A stretch of 64,000 bases of DNA from Anaerococcus prevotii DSM 20548 (GCF_000024105.1 NC_013171.1:248001-312000); one strand, 5' to 3'. Counted from the stretch's first letter, positions 1 through 8,710 are shown. The notes: generated by a model from the sequence alone, not told the origin. Numbers and translations: made by a program.

Positions 1-2
1 TT

Positions 3-1532
3 GAAGTTTATTTTATCTACTTATATTGCACAGTTAGTACTAAAATAATAGATGTCGTTTTGGGGAATATCGAGGGAAGTGCTAGTAAGATTGTTATTCA
101 TTCAATTTTGTATGTTCTTATTGCCTGTCTATCATATTATATATCCCAGAGAAACGGCAAGCTCTTTACCCAATACATATCTAGCGACTTAAGGCATGAT
201 TATTTGGAAGGAATAATTAATACCAAGTCATCTAGCTTTTTTGGGAAAAATAAGGGAGAATACATCACCCAAGTAGATCAGAATGTCGATCAGTTAAGGT
301 TAAATTATTTGATGACTTTACCATCCGCAATAATTGGTATAGGACAAGCCATAGTATACATAATAGGCCTCTATAAGATTCATCCTTATATTCTCTTAGC
401 TACCATATTTTTTGTTATTTTTCCTGGGGGAGTTTCTAAAGTTTTTTCTAAGAGGATTTCAGATTTGCAAATTTTAAGGTCTGAGAATTACTCATCTTAT
501 ATTGATAGATTGAATGAATTTCTAGATGGATATTTTGTAATTAAGGAATCAAAGAATAAAGAATACTTTTTAAAGAAATTCGATATAGATGATAATAAGT
601 TATTGAAATCTTTGACCCATCTAAATGTTTCCATTAGCATGTTTGGTCAAACTCTTTTTAGTATTAATATTTTATCGTCTTTGTTAGTTACATATATTTG
701 TAGTATTATGGTGAAAAATCAATACTTACAATTATCAGATCTCTTAGCTTCTCTAAAGTTAGTTTCGATTTCTACAGCGACTTTAGCAGATTCTTTTGGA
801 TATTTGGTTAACATTTTATCTACAAAGAAGATAAAGGAGATGGTAATTAGTGAAATTCCTGATATAGAAGAGAGCAAGAAAGAAGGAAAGACTCCACAAC
901 TAGACCTTAAACTAAACAATCTATCATTCGCCTATGGAGATATCAAGGTCTTTGATAAGATGGATTTGGATATAGAAAAAGCTAAGTCATATGCTATAAT
1001 CGGAAATTCCGGATCTGGTAAGTCTACTCTTGCCAAGATTCTTATGAAGGTAAATGAAGACTATGGGGGAGAGATTTCCTTTGCTAATGGCGACTTCAAA
1101 GAATTTTCGGAAGAAGACTTATATGATAATATCTACTATATTCCACAAAATCCTATAGTATTTGAGGATACTTTCATAAACAATATCGCTATGGGCGATG
1201 ATGGGATTGATAGAGATAGGATCGAAGGAATTATCGATAGGGTAGGATTAAGTCGAGTTTATCATGAGAAGAAGGATGGATTAATCAAAAATGGAAGTCT
1301 ATCTGGTGGAGAGAAGAAGAAGCTAGAGCTTGCTAGGGCCCTATACAAGGGAAGTGATTTACTTATCTTTGATGAGCCAACAAGTGGGCTTGACCCAGAA
1401 AGCGCTAGGTCAATCGAAGGCTTAATAGAAAGCCTAGATAGGCTAACAAGAATAGTAATCACCCACAACCAAGACCCAGCCTATCTTCAAAGCTTCGACC
1501 ATGTGATAAATATTGAAGATTACAAAAGTTAG
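3..1532 (+). CDS. ABC exporter, membrane domain fused to ATPase (5' partial)
   Basis: Export-type ABC half-transporter. The frame is open back to base 3, and the residues before the TTG at 60 (…TKIIDVVLGN) look like the first membrane helix of an exporter, so the true start lies outside the window and TTG 60 is not the start. Several hydrophobic helices occupy roughly the first 270 residues. The ATPase follows: Walker A GNSGSGKST near 1000-1030, signature LSGGEKKK near 1300-1320, Walker B LLIFDEPTSGLD near 1357-1392, and the switch His in VITHNQ. It acts at the membrane as a homo- or heterodimer. The substrate (peptide, lipid or drug) cannot be told; any partner gene would lie upstream of the window. 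Confidence 0.85.
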   Translation, partial: EVYFIYLYCTVSTKIIDVVLGNIEGSASKIVIHSILYVLIACLSYYISQRNGKLFTQYISSDLRHDYLEGIINTKSSSFFGKNKGEYITQVDQNVDQLRLNYLMTLPSAIIGIGQAIVYIIGLYKIHPYILLATIFFVIFPGGVSKVFSKRISDLQILRSENYSSYIDRLNEFLDGYFVIKESKNKEYFLKKFDIDDNKLLKSLTHLNVSISMFGQTLFSINILSSLLVTYICSIMVKNQYLQLSDLLASLKLVSISTATLADSFGYLVNILSTKKIKEMVISEIPDIEESKKEGKTPQLDLKLNNLSFAYGDIKVFDKMDLDIEKAKSYAIIGNSGSGKSTLAKILMKVNEDYGGEISFANGDFKEFSEEDLYDNIYYIPQNPIVFEDTFINNIAMGDDGIDRDRIEGIIDRVGLSRVYHEKKDGLIKNGSLSGGEKKKLELARALYKGSDLLIFDEPTSGLDPESARSIEGLIESLDRLTRIVITHNQDPAYLQSFDHVINIEDYKS

Positions 1533-1549
1533 TGAATTTATAAATTAAT

Positions 1550-1626
1550 TCTCCTGCCTGTGAAATTCTTCCTACTTATCTTGTGATAGATTGGGATTTT
1601 CCTAGAAGAATCTAAATGGCAGGAGA
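1550..1626. repeat. Long imperfect hairpin between convergent genes
   Basis: Outer arms TCTCCTGCC (1550-1558) and GGCAGGAGA (1618-1626) pair over nine bases. A second pair, ATTCTTC (1565-1571) with GAAGAAT (1605-1611), nests inside. It lies between the ABC exporter (+) and the HAD gene (-), so a bidirectional terminator is the simple reading. However, there is no clear T-tract on either strand, and the loop is long for an intrinsic terminator. Confidence 0.5.
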
Positions 1627-1643
1627 TGATTTATTAATACGCC

Positions 1644-2441
1644 CTATAATATGAATTTATCTAGATAGTAGGCTATGCCGTCCTCGTCATTTGTGAGGGT
1701 TACGTAGTCTGCTATTTCTTTTATCTTACTTACTGCATTACCCATGGCGACTCCTACTCCAGCAGCCTCTATCATAGTTTCGTCATTCATCTCATCACCA
1801 AAGGCAATGATGTCTTTTTGGTCTATGTTAAAAATTTTTGCGATTTCTAGAAGGCTATTTCCTTTAGAAAGTCCCATAGGCATAACCTCGTAATAGAATC
1901 TTGCTGATTTGACTTGTTCTGTTAGGTCTCCAAATCTCTCTTTAATCTTACTAGTTGGCTCATCTATTAGGTCAGGGTCTGCTGCAAAGAGGATTTTGTT
2001 TACAGGAAAGTCGATTGTTTGGTCGAGATCTTCTACTTCTTTAGCTTCCATCCTGAGAGTTCTTGCCTCACCTTCTGTGTAAGGGCCGATCTTTGGGCTA
2101 AAAACTGTATCCATATAAGGCACCATGGTCTCAAGGGGCAAGTCTTTGGCAAGTTTTATCATCTCTACTGCAATGTCATGGTCCATTTCGTGGTTGGCGA
2201 GGACCTTACCTGTGGCAAAGTCGGTGATAGCTCCTCCATTAAAGCTTGAAATAAGACCGCCGTATTTATCAAATTCTAAGGCTTCTGCAAGATTTCTAGC
2301 TCCAGCGGTTGGTCTTCCTGTAACTATTACGACCTTATGACCAGCTTTCATGGCAGAAATCAAGGCCTCTCTTGTCCTTTCTGTGATGACTCTCTTGCTA
2401 TTTACGAGAGTTCCATCGACGTCTACTCCGATTAGTTTCAT
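1644..2441 (-). CDS. Cof-type HAD family phosphatase
   Basis: 265-residue cytoplasmic haloacid-dehalogenase phosphatase of the Cof/YidA type, probably acting on sugar phosphates or related phosphometabolites. Motif I is DVDGTLV with the nucleophile D7 and acid/base D9. The region around residues 35-45 (VIVTGRP) supplies motif II Thr. A lysine in the C2 cap-following stretch (SKGNSLLEIA) and GDEMND near residue 215 give motifs III and IV. Length is normal for the family. Its start codon overlaps the stop of the upstream paralogue by one base (TAATG), so the two are co-translated. The exact substrate cannot be read from the sequence. Confidence 0.9.
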   Translation of the reverse strand: MKLIGVDVDGTLVNSKRVITERTREALISAMKAGHKVVIVTGRPTAGARNLAEALEFDKYGGLISSFNGGAITDFATGKVLANHEMDHDIAVEMIKLAKDLPLETMVPYMDTVFSPKIGPYTEGEARTLRMEAKEVEDLDQTIDFPVNKILFAADPDLIDEPTSKIKERFGDLTEQVKSARFYYEVMPMGLSKGNSLLEIAKIFNIDQKDIIAFGDEMNDETMIEAAGVGVAMGNAVSKIKEIADYVTLTNDEDGIAYYLDKFIL

Positions 2442-3262
2442 TATTTCTCCTTAAGTATATTCTTTTCTATATAATAGGCTATCCCATCCTCGTCGTTTGA
2501 AAGAGTGATGAAGTCCGCCTCTTTTTTTAAGATTTCGCTTGCGTTAGCCATAGCGATTCCAGTCCCTGCCATTTGTATCATTTCCATATCGTTAATCTCA
2601 TCTCCAAAGGCGAGGGTGTCCTTGGACTCGATCGAGAAGAAGTCTGCAATTTCTAGGATGCTCCTGCCTTTGTTGATATCAAGGGGCATGCAGTCGAGAA
2701 ATTGGGGCATGGAGTGGATGGGGTTTACTTGGCTTTCAAATTTTCCCTTAAACTTCTCTATATTTTTATTTATGATTGAAGGCTCTGCTGAGAAAAGAAC
2801 TTTATTAAGGGGAAAATCTATTTTCTCTTCTAAATTTTCGATAATCCTATAAGGCATTTTATTTTTACTTGCCAGATATTCTAGGCTATGAGCATGTTCG
2901 TTTTCTGCTAAGATTTCTCCCTTATGATAGATTATATAGTCAAAGCCGAGCCCTTTGGCAAAGCCTATCATTTCTCTTATTAGAGTATGGTCTATGGTGT
3001 GGTTTATGATTGTTTTCTTAGCCTTCATATCATAGACATGGGCTCCGTTAGATGAAGAGACAAGTCCTCCGAACTTATCAAAATCAAGATCTTTTGCCAG
3101 AAAGTCTGCCGCATAAAAGTCCCTGCCTGTGATGATTGCGACCTTGTGGCCGATTCTACTTGCCTTAATAAGACTAGCTTTCGTCCTAGCAGTAAGTTCG
3201 TTTTTGCTATTTAGAAGAGTGCCGTCTATATCTACTCCTATTAATTTCAATTCTTCCTCCAT
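2441..3262 (-). CDS. Cof-type HAD family phosphatase (paralogue)
   Basis: 273 residues, clearly paralogous to the next gene downstream: the same VDIDGTLLNSK motif I (D11, D13), the AIITGRD motif II, a KGRSILEIA lysine region, the GDEINDMEM motif IV and an almost identical ending (LSNDEDGIAYY). It is the first gene of a two-gene unit and lies 45 bases downstream of crr on the same strand, separated by a hairpin. Tandem duplication followed by change of substrate is the likely history. The family dephosphorylates small phosphometabolites in the cytosol; its specific substrate is unknown. Confidence 0.9.
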   Translation of the reverse strand: MEEELKLIGVDIDGTLLNSKNELTARTKASLIKASRIGHKVAIITGRDFYAADFLAKDLDFDKFGGLVSSSNGAHVYDMKAKKTIINHTIDHTLIREMIGFAKGLGFDYIIYHKGEILAENEHAHSLEYLASKNKMPYRIIENLEEKIDFPLNKVLFSAEPSIINKNIEKFKGKFESQVNPIHSMPQFLDCMPLDINKGRSILEIADFFSIESKDTLAFGDEINDMEMIQMAGTGIAMANASEILKKEADFITLSNDEDGIAYYIEKNILKEK

Positions 3263-3270
3263 ATCAACAT

Positions 3271-3301
3271 AAAAAGGGCTGCTACAATTGCAACAGTCCC
3301 C
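3271..3301 (-). terminator. Intrinsic terminator after crr
   Basis: Read on the minus strand, GGGACTGTTGC pairs imperfectly with GTAGCAGCCC and is followed by TTTTTA. It lies between the crr stop and the start of the HAD pair, so part of the crr transcription probably stops here. Confidence 0.7.
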
Positions 3302-3307
3302 TTATTA

Positions 3308-3844
3308 TTAAGCTTCAATTTTTAGTAAATCTTCTCCGTGGTTGATTTGACCAAGTTTTAGGCTTGTTATTGTCTTATCATCTGTGTTTGTTATGATAAC
3401 TGGTGATTGGATTTCCTTACCAGCAGCTTTGATTTCTTCGATGTTAAATTCGATTAGAAGATCTCCACGTTTTACATAAGCATTGTTTTCTGCTTTGATA
3501 TCGAATGGTTTTCCTTCAAGCTCAACTGTATCAAGTCCGATGTGGATTAGTAGCTCTGTGCCATCATCTGATGTGATTCCTACAGCGTGTCCTGTTTCTG
3601 CAAGCATTGAGATTTTGCCATCAACTGGAGCATAAACTTTTCCTTCAGTTGGGATAATGATTACTCCCTTGCCTACGATTTCTTGGGCAAACACTGGATC
3701 GCTACATTCCTTGATGTCCTTAACTTCTCCTGTAAGTGGAGCAAGAATTATCTCGTTAGCTTTAACTTCTTTTACTTCTTTTACAGCTTCGTTTTTCTTA
3801 CTATCTCCAGAAAAAGCACTCTTGATTTTATCTAAAAATGACAT
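3308..3844 (-). CDS. crr: PTS glucose-type EIIA component (free-standing)
   Basis: 178-residue EIIA(Glc)-like phosphocarrier. Phosphate passes from HPr to the active His and on to an EIIB domain of a sugar permease. The phospho-acceptor is H101 in LLIHIGLDTVEL and the conserved partner is H86 in TGHAVGI; their spacing of 15 matches the family. A short charged linker (residues 10-30) precedes the domain, as in E. coli Crr. No EIIBC gene is adjacent, so it must serve a permease coded elsewhere. The start is backed by an AGGAGG-type site just upstream on the minus strand (complement of cctcct near 3849). It may also take part in regulation, but this is not shown here. Confidence 0.9.
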   Translation of the reverse strand: MSFLDKIKSAFSGDSKKNEAVKEVKEVKANEIILAPLTGEVKDIKECSDPVFAQEIVGKGVIIIPTEGKVYAPVDGKISMLAETGHAVGITSDDGTELLIHIGLDTVELEGKPFDIKAENNAYVKRGDLLIEFNIEEIKAAGKEIQSPVIITNTDDKTITSLKLGQINHGEDLLKIEA

Positions 3845-3920
3845 AGTACCTCCTTGTTTTCATGTTTACATCATCTTTCTTATTATTAATATACTAATAT
3901 TTTAACAAAAATCATTTAAC

Positions 3921-3934
3921 GTAACATATGTTAC
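3921..3934 (+). promoter_or_regulatory. Palindromic CRP/FNR-like operator of hcp
   Basis: GTAACATATGTTAC is a perfect 14-base dyad. Its centre (3927.5) lies about 42 bases before the expected start site (about 3970), the classical position for class II activation by a CRP/FNR-family protein. HcpR is the known family member controlling hcp in anaerobes, so an HcpR-type activator is the best candidate. No such regulator is coded in the window. Confidence 0.7.
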
Positions 3935-3963
3935 AGATTTTATATGTCTTAGTGGTTTATAAT
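3935..3963 (+). promoter_or_regulatory. hcp promoter (consensus -10, poor -35)
   Basis: TATAAT at 3958-3963 is a perfect -10. The hexamer 17 bases upstream (AGATTT) is unlike TTGACA and directly abuts the dyad at 3921-3934. This fits a promoter that depends on an activator. Confidence 0.65.
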
Positions 3964-4005
3964 AGAGATAGTTAAGCTAAGAAAAAAGAAAAAAGGAGTT
4001 AATTT

Positions 4006-5622
4006 ATGTTTTGTTTTCAATGTCAAGAAACTTTCAAGAATGAAGGATGTAAGATCCAGGGCGTTTGTGGCAAGAAGGAAGATACAGCAAATATCCAAGA
4101 CCTTCTCGTATATGTAACAAAGGGACTTGCTGAAGTAATAAATAAAAAAGGAGAAGTAGAAGATAGATTTTACGATAGGATATCTAACAACCTTTTCGTA
4201 ACTATCACCAATGCAAACTTCGACACTGAGGCAATACTAGCTATAGTAAAGGAAACTATAGCTATGAAAGATGAGCTTTTGGGAGAAGTTTCTAAGGAAG
4301 GTCTTTCTGACTTTGCCCTATACTCATCAGACGATGACGACGAGCTTTCTAGAAAAGCAATCGAAGTTGGTGTTTTAAATATAATGAATGAAGACGAAAG
4401 ATCTCTTACAGAGCTTGTAATATACGGACTTAAGGGAATGGCTGCCTACAACCACCATGCCAATGTCCTAGGCTTTAGAGATATCGAAGTGGATAAATTC
4501 ATTGCAAAAGCCCTTGAAGAGACTACAAAAGGATATACAGATATCACTAAGCTAATTGACCTTGTGATGGAGACAGGAAGCCACGGTGTTAAGGCTATGG
4601 CCCTACTTGATAAGGCTAATACAGAAACTTACGGCAATCCTGAAATCACAGAAGTAGATTATTCTGCAGGAGATAAGCCAGGAATCCTAATCTCAGGTCA
4701 CGACCTTCACGATATGAAGATGCTTCTAGATCAAGCAAAGGATAGCGGAGTAGAAATCTACACCCACTCTGAGATGCTTCCAGCAAACTACTACCCAGAA
4801 TTCAAAAAATACGACAACTTCCACGGAAACTACGGAAATAGCTGGTGGAGCCAAAACGAAGAATTCGAGAAATTCAACGGCCCAATCCTTATGACAACCA
4901 ACTGTATCGTTCCAATGAAGAAAAATAACACCTACCAAGACAGGATGTTTACAACAGGAAATGCAGGTTATCCAGGATGTAAACACATAGAAGCAGACGA
5001 AAATGGCAACAAGGACTTTACTGAAATTATCGAAATGGCCAAAAAATGTAAAGCTCCAACAAATCTTGAGGATACAAAAGTTGTCGGAGGTTTCGCTCAC
5101 AATCAAGTAATAGCCCTTGCTGATAAGGTAGTTAGCGAAGTCAAAGAAGGAAATATCAAGAAATTCGTAGTAATGGCAGGTTGTGACGGAAGACACAAGG
5201 AAAGATCTTACTACACAGACTTTGCCAAGGCCCTACCAGAAGACTATGTAATCCTTACTGCTGGTTGTGCAAAATACAGATACAACAAGTTAGGTCTTGG
5301 AGATATCAATGGGATCCCAAGAGTTTTAGATGCTGGTCAATGTAACGACTCATACTCACTCGTTCAAATTGCCCTAGCCCTAAAGGATGCCTTCGGTCTA
5401 TCTGACATAAACGAGTTACCAATTGAATACAATATCGCTTGGTATGAACAAAAGGCTGTAATAGTCCTTCTAGCCCTACTAAGTCTAGGAGTAAAAAACA
5501 TCCACCTAGGACCAACACTTCCAGCCTTCCTATCACCAACAGTTGTAGACTTCTTGGTAGAAAACTTTAATATAGCAGGAAATACAACAGTAGAAGAAGA
5601 TATGCCACTTTTTACTAAATAA
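4006..5622 (+). CDS. hcp: Hydroxylamine reductase (hybrid cluster protein)
   Basis: 538-residue Fe-S protein that reduces hydroxylamine to ammonia and, in several bacteria, acts as a nitric oxide reductase protecting Fe-S enzymes. The N-terminal cluster cysteines are C3, C6, C15 and C21 (the CX2C-X8-CX5C spacing seen in the short form of the family). Hybrid-cluster ligands appear in later conserved stretches such as [18 protein letters not shown] and [12 protein letters not shown]. Length matches the short clostridial form. It is a single-gene unit with its own AAGGAG site, operator and terminator. Codon use is strongly biased to C-ending codons, suggesting high expression. An electron-donor partner (hcr) is not adjacent. 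Confidence 0.95.
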   Translation: MFCFQCQETFKNEGCKIQGVCGKKEDTANIQDLLVYVTKGLAEVINKKGEVEDRFYDRISNNLFVTITNANFDTEAILAIVKETIAMKDELLGEVSKEGLSDFALYSSDDDDELSRKAIEVGVLNIMNEDERSLTELVIYGLKGMAAYNHHANVLGFRDIEVDKFIAKALEETTKGYTDITKLIDLVMETGSHGVKAMALLDKANTETYGNPEITEVDYSAGDKPGILISGHDLHDMKMLLDQAKDSGVEIYTHSEMLPANYYPEFKKYDNFHGNYGNSWWSQNEEFEKFNGPILMTTNCIVPMKKNNTYQDRMFTTGNAGYPGCKHIEADENGNKDFTEIIEMAKKCKAPTNLEDTKVVGGFAHNQVIALADKVVSEVKEGNIKKFVVMAGCDGRHKERSYYTDFAKALPEDYVILTAGCAKYRYNKLGLGDINGIPRVLDAGQCNDSYSLVQIALALKDAFGLSDINELPIEYNIAWYEQKAVIVLLALLSLGVKNIHLGPTLPAFLSPTVVDFLVENFNIAGNTTVEEDMPLFTK

Positions 5623-5630
5623 ATATTTTG

Positions 5631-5663
5631 AGAAAGGCTAGAGAAATCTAGCTTTTCTTTTTT
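5631..5663 (+). terminator. Intrinsic terminator of hcp
   Basis: AGAAAGGCTAGA and TCTAGCTTTTCT form a stem around a GAAA loop, followed by a T-run to 5663. Confidence 0.85.
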
Positions 5664-5719
5664 GTGAGAAATTTTCTTAGAAGTATATTCATACTAAGAA
5701 TATATATAAAGGAAATAAT

Positions 5720-6889
5720 ATGAATTTAAAATTATCTTACAGCGATTTAGAAGAAATTATAGAAATTAGACACCAAATCCATATGCACCCGGAAGTTTCT
5801 GACAAGGAATATAGGACGACTGAAATTATAAGAGAATTTCTAGAAAAACTTGAAGGAGTCGAAATAATCGACTTTCCTATAGAAACAGGGCTAATTGCAA
5901 GGCTTAAGACAGGAAAAGCTGGCAAGGTCATAGGACTTAGGGCAGATATCGACGCCCTGGCCCAGAAGGAAGAGACCGATATTTCCTACAAATCAAGGGA
6001 AGAAAATACCATGCACGCCTGCGGCCACGACTACCACACAGCAAGTCTTTTGGCTGTGGCGAAACTCCTTAGCGAAAATAGGGATAAGCTTTCGGGAGAT
6101 GTAGTATTTATCTTTCAAAGGTCCGAGGAAATCACCAGAGGGGCCAAGGAATACGTAGACAAGGGTCTTTTCGATAAGGTTAAGATCGATAGGGTCCTAG
6201 GCTTTCACAATTGGCCAGAAGTCGACTTCGGGAAGGCTATAATAAAGAAGGGATCCTTGATGAGTGCCAAGGTAAATTTCAAGATAGATATCTTCGGTAA
6301 GGGTCAGCACGGGTCCATGCCTCATCTTAACATAGATCCTATAGTTTGTGCATCAAATATAGTCATGGCCCTTCAGACCATAATTTCAAGAAACACCAAC
6401 CCCTTCGACTCGATCGTCCTTTCTGTAAATTCTATAAATGGAGGATCAGAAGACAATCTAGTAGTCGATAAGACCCATCTATCTGCCACCATTCGCTCTC
6501 TTTCTGAGGAAAATCTCGAAAGATCCATTGAAAGGATGGAGGCCATAGTAGAAAATATGGCAAAAGCCTACGAATGTAAGTATGAGATTACCTACACAGA
6601 AAAGATTCCTTCTGTATATAATGGAAAAGACATGTATGAAAGGGCTCTTTCTTCCGCTAGCAAAGTCTTGGGAGAAGAGAACATCCTAAAGGAAGGCCAC
6701 ACCATGGCCAGTGAGGATTTTGCCTTCTTTATGAAGGAAGTTCCTGGATTTTTCTATTGGTTTGGAAGTGGGGAAGAAGGACATCCGAAAGAAGCCCTTC
6801 ACAGCAAGAACTACTATTGCTCTGATAAGGCCATAGCCCCTGCCGTAGAAGTACTAGCCAGAGCTGTTTTCGATTTCCAAGAATCTTAA
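5720..6889 (+). CDS. M20-family amidohydrolase/peptidase
   Basis: 389-residue metal-dependent hydrolase of the M20D type (IAA-amino-acid hydrolase, N-acyl amino acid amidohydrolase, carboxypeptidase). Visible metal and catalytic features are LRADIDALAQKE (Asp), HACGHDYHTAS (Cys/His metal site), the RSEEITRGA glutamate pair, the FHNWP stretch and a late HTMASEDFAFF. Between them lies the lid/dimerisation domain beginning near GKGQHGSMPH. No signal peptide, so cytoplasmic. The gene stands alone, with a hairpin upstream from hcp. It probably releases amino acids from acylated derivatives or small peptides; the exact substrate is open. Confidence 0.9.
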   Translation: MNLKLSYSDLEEIIEIRHQIHMHPEVSDKEYRTTEIIREFLEKLEGVEIIDFPIETGLIARLKTGKAGKVIGLRADIDALAQKEETDISYKSREENTMHACGHDYHTASLLAVAKLLSENRDKLSGDVVFIFQRSEEITRGAKEYVDKGLFDKVKIDRVLGFHNWPEVDFGKAIIKKGSLMSAKVNFKIDIFGKGQHGSMPHLNIDPIVCASNIVMALQTIISRNTNPFDSIVLSVNSINGGSEDNLVVDKTHLSATIRSLSEENLERSIERMEAIVENMAKAYECKYEITYTEKIPSVYNGKDMYERALSSASKVLGEENILKEGHTMASEDFAFFMKEVPGFFYWFGSGEEGHPKEALHSKNYYCSDKAIAPAVEVLARAVFDFQES

Positions 6890-6974
6890 CTAGATTTCGC
6901 AAAGACTTGTATAAGATATAGAAATTTAGTATAATTGATAACGAATTTAATGAAGGATAAACTAAGGAGAGGGA

Positions 6975-7517
6975 ATGAAGATTAAAAAGTTTTTTGCAAG
7001 TGCTATGACTCTTGCCCTAGCTTTTGGCCTAATGGCTTGTTCAAATGATGCGAAGAACAGTGAAGATAGTAAGGAAGAAACAAAGGTAGAGGAAAAGGCA
7101 GAAGATAAGACATCTGATGAGGATTCTAAAGAAGATAAGAAGGAAGAAGGGGAGAAAGAGACTTCAGACAAGAAGTTCGACAGTCCAATCTATGATGTAG
7201 CTTACAACTACCTTCCAGAAGACTTTGAAGAAAATTTCAGGGACGAGAAGAAGGACCTTTTGACTATAGAATTTGGTCAAAAGAATAATCCTGCCAAAAA
7301 AATTACTGTACAAGTTTCTGACAATGAGGAAAGATTCAAGGGACTTTACACAATGCCAGAAGACGCAGAAGATGTAAAAGTAGGCGAAGAAGACGGCAAA
7401 TTCTGGGACGACGGATCATTTAGATACCTAGTAGTAGAAAGAGAAAACTACTCAATCTACGCAAGATCAAGCCTAGATAAGGATGAGACAATTAAGGTCG
7501 TAGAAGAAGCTAAATAG
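6975..7517 (+). CDS. Lipoprotein of unknown function
   Basis: 180-residue lipoprotein. A signal peptide (MKIKKFF, then a hydrophobic stretch) ends in the lipobox LMAC with C22, followed by a flexible acidic/lysine linker to about residue 65. The folded part (about 66-180) starts with DSPIYDVAYNYLP and ends in VVERENYSIYARSS; I do not recognise the fold. It is probably anchored outside the membrane. The linker style is shared with other lipoproteins in the window (34645, 39952, 41752, 61468). RBS GGAGAGGG precedes the ATG; a strong terminator follows. Confidence 0.8.
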   Translation: MKIKKFFASAMTLALAFGLMACSNDAKNSEDSKEETKVEEKAEDKTSDEDSKEDKKEEGEKETSDKKFDSPIYDVAYNYLPEDFEENFRDEKKDLLTIEFGQKNNPAKKITVQVSDNEERFKGLYTMPEDAEDVKVGEEDGKFWDDGSFRYLVVERENYSIYARSSLDKDETIKVVEEAK

Positions 7518-7524
7518 AAAAATT

Positions 7525-7549
7525 AAAAGACCTCCTGGAGGTCTTTTTT
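7525..7549 (+). terminator. Intrinsic terminator of the 6975 lipoprotein gene
   Basis: AAAAGACCTCC and GGAGGTCTTTT are perfect 11-base arms around one base, so the real loop opens by a few pairs. The T-run completes a textbook terminator. Confidence 0.9.
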
Positions 7550-7554
7550 GGTGC

Positions 7555-7613
7555 AATAATTTCTTTTAGGAATTGAAATAAAGCTAAGAACAAGCTTTCC
7601 AAAAGAAATTATT
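7555..7613. repeat. Long intergenic hairpin
   Basis: AATAATTTCTTTT-A-GGAA (from 7555) pairs with TTTCC-A-AAAGAAATTATT (to 7613). A second stem, AAAGCT/AGCTTT, lies inside. It sits just after the terminator at 7525-7549, between convergent genes. It could be the terminator of the ImmA gene on the minus strand or a decayed mobile hairpin; no protein is coded. Confidence 0.5.
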
Positions 7614-7649
7614 AGGTCAATTATAGAAAGAGAAGTTTTAAATCTAAGC

Positions 7650-8189
7650 TTAGTAATTACACTTACAATCTTCTATATCCCTAAAAAAGGTCGAGCTTGA
7701 GGGGCTTTCCTTTCTTATAGGCATACCCATCCTGTGCATTTCGTTTAACTTAAAGATCATAAGATTTACATTTACATCATACATACTGGCGAGTTGATTG
7801 TAGGTATAGCCTTCCTTCACGTCCTCGATAAGGCAGTTTTCATCTAAGAGGAGGTGGGCTGCAAAGATATTAGCCTCAAGCTCCATTTCTGAATTTATAT
7901 CGAAAAGCTCATACTCTATAAGATCATTGGCGGCGGCATCCTCGTGAAAGAGATGGTGGCCTAGCTCGTGGGCAAAGACCATATTTTGGATTCTCTCATC
8001 TACGAAAGGATTGTAGAAGACAAAACTTACTCCCTTAATGATCTTATACATGCCTAAAAGTTTGGTGTTTGACTTAAAGGCTATAAGGTGGACTCCTCTT
8101 CTTTCTAGGATATCCCTAGGATCTCTTGACTTGTAGGTATCTATGACCTCTCTCGCCTTTTTGTAGATACTATCGTAGGATACTCCCAT
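7650..8189 (-). CDS. ImmA/IrrE-family metallopeptidase
   Basis: 179-residue zinc protease of the ImmA/IrrE family, which cleaves a partner XRE-type repressor. The zinc motif HELGH is at residues 74-78 (VFAHELGHHLFHED), with a downstream glutamate/helix (ELEANIFAAHLLL) supplying the third ligand. The first 70 residues match the usual N-terminal part of the domain. Its start overlaps the stop of the XRE gene by one base (TAATG), so the pair is co-translated and probably acts together. The ending (CKCNY) has two cysteines of unknown use. By analogy with ImmR/ImmA of ICEBs1 it should inactivate the upstream repressor. Confidence 0.85.
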   Translation of the reverse strand: MGVSYDSIYKKAREVIDTYKSRDPRDILERRGVHLIAFKSNTKLLGMYKIIKGVSFVFYNPFVDERIQNMVFAHELGHHLFHEDAAANDLIEYELFDINSEMELEANIFAAHLLLDENCLIEDVKEGYTYNQLASMYDVNVNLMIFKLNEMHRMGMPIRKESPSSSTFFRDIEDCKCNY

Positions 8190-8578
8190 TATTGATCCTT
8201 CTTTTCATTTTCCATCTTGGCTATATAGTAGGCTTCTGATATTGCATCGAGGATCGCTCTTTTGTCATCTTCAGGAAGCTCGCCTCCTGCCATTAGGCCA
8301 ATTACTCCATTTATCATATCTTGGGCATCCTTTGCTCCACCTTCGCCAAAGTTTTCCCTAGCCTTTAGGATAAATTCGTCCTCATCAGTTACCAAGTAGT
8401 CGTGAGTAGTATCGAGATGCTTTGCCAAAAGATCATAGGTCTTCCTGTATCTTGGCTTGGATTCTCCCAGCTCGTATCTTGATATGGTCTTGGTTGAGAC
8501 ATTACACAACTTGGCTAGGTCTTCTTGGGTTAACTTTTTGATTTCTCTTAGTTCTTTTACTTTATTAGCAAATGCCAT
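8189..8578 (-). CDS. XRE-family helix-turn-helix repressor
   Basis: 129 residues. The N-terminal HTH (about residues 5-62) carries the usual XRE spacing (LTQEDLAKLCNVSTKTISRYE, the recognition helix being about STKTISRYE). The C-terminal part is acidic and helical and could be the dimerisation domain. RBS AAAGGAGAG precedes ATG 8578. It is co-transcribed with the ImmA-like protease and divergent from the Y-family polymerase at 8711. The shared intergenic region has overlapping promoters and CTTAAG-centred dyads, so this protein very likely represses both itself and the polymerase gene until the protease removes it. Confidence 0.88.
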   Translation of the reverse strand: MAFANKVKELREIKKLTQEDLAKLCNVSTKTISRYELGESKPRYRKTYDLLAKHLDTTHDYLVTDEDEFILKARENFGEGGAKDAQDMINGVIGLMAGGELPEDDKRAILDAISEAYYIAKMENEKKDQ

Positions 8579-8595
8579 ACGCTCTCCTTTAGCTT

Positions 8596-8692
8596 ACAGA
8601 CTCTTATTTACAAAAATGGTTGACAAAAGACACTTAAGGTCTTATAATATTCTTAAGTCATTTATTGTCTAAATTATACATTAACAGTCTGT
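8596..8692. promoter_or_regulatory. Divergent promoter/operator region between repressor and polymerase
   Basis: The polymerase promoter is textbook: TTGACA (8620-8625), 17-base spacer, TATAAT (8643-8648). Two CTTAAG sites (8633-8638 and 8652-8657) form the dyad ACTTAAG-N13-CTTAAGT around the -10. A wider inverted pair ACAGACT (8596-8602)/AGTCTGT (8686-8692) has nearly the same centre. On the minus strand, TAGACA and TATTAT, 16 apart, could drive the repressor operon, overlapping the same -10. A repressor bound at the dyads would cover both promoters. Confidence 0.7.
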
Positions 8693-8710
8693 GAAATTCA
8701 AGGAGTAATT

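Noticed and set aside
4726-5196. 156-residue frame opposite hcp
   Set aside because: Antisense shadow of a strongly biased gene; Cys/Phe/Val-rich translation, no ribosome site.
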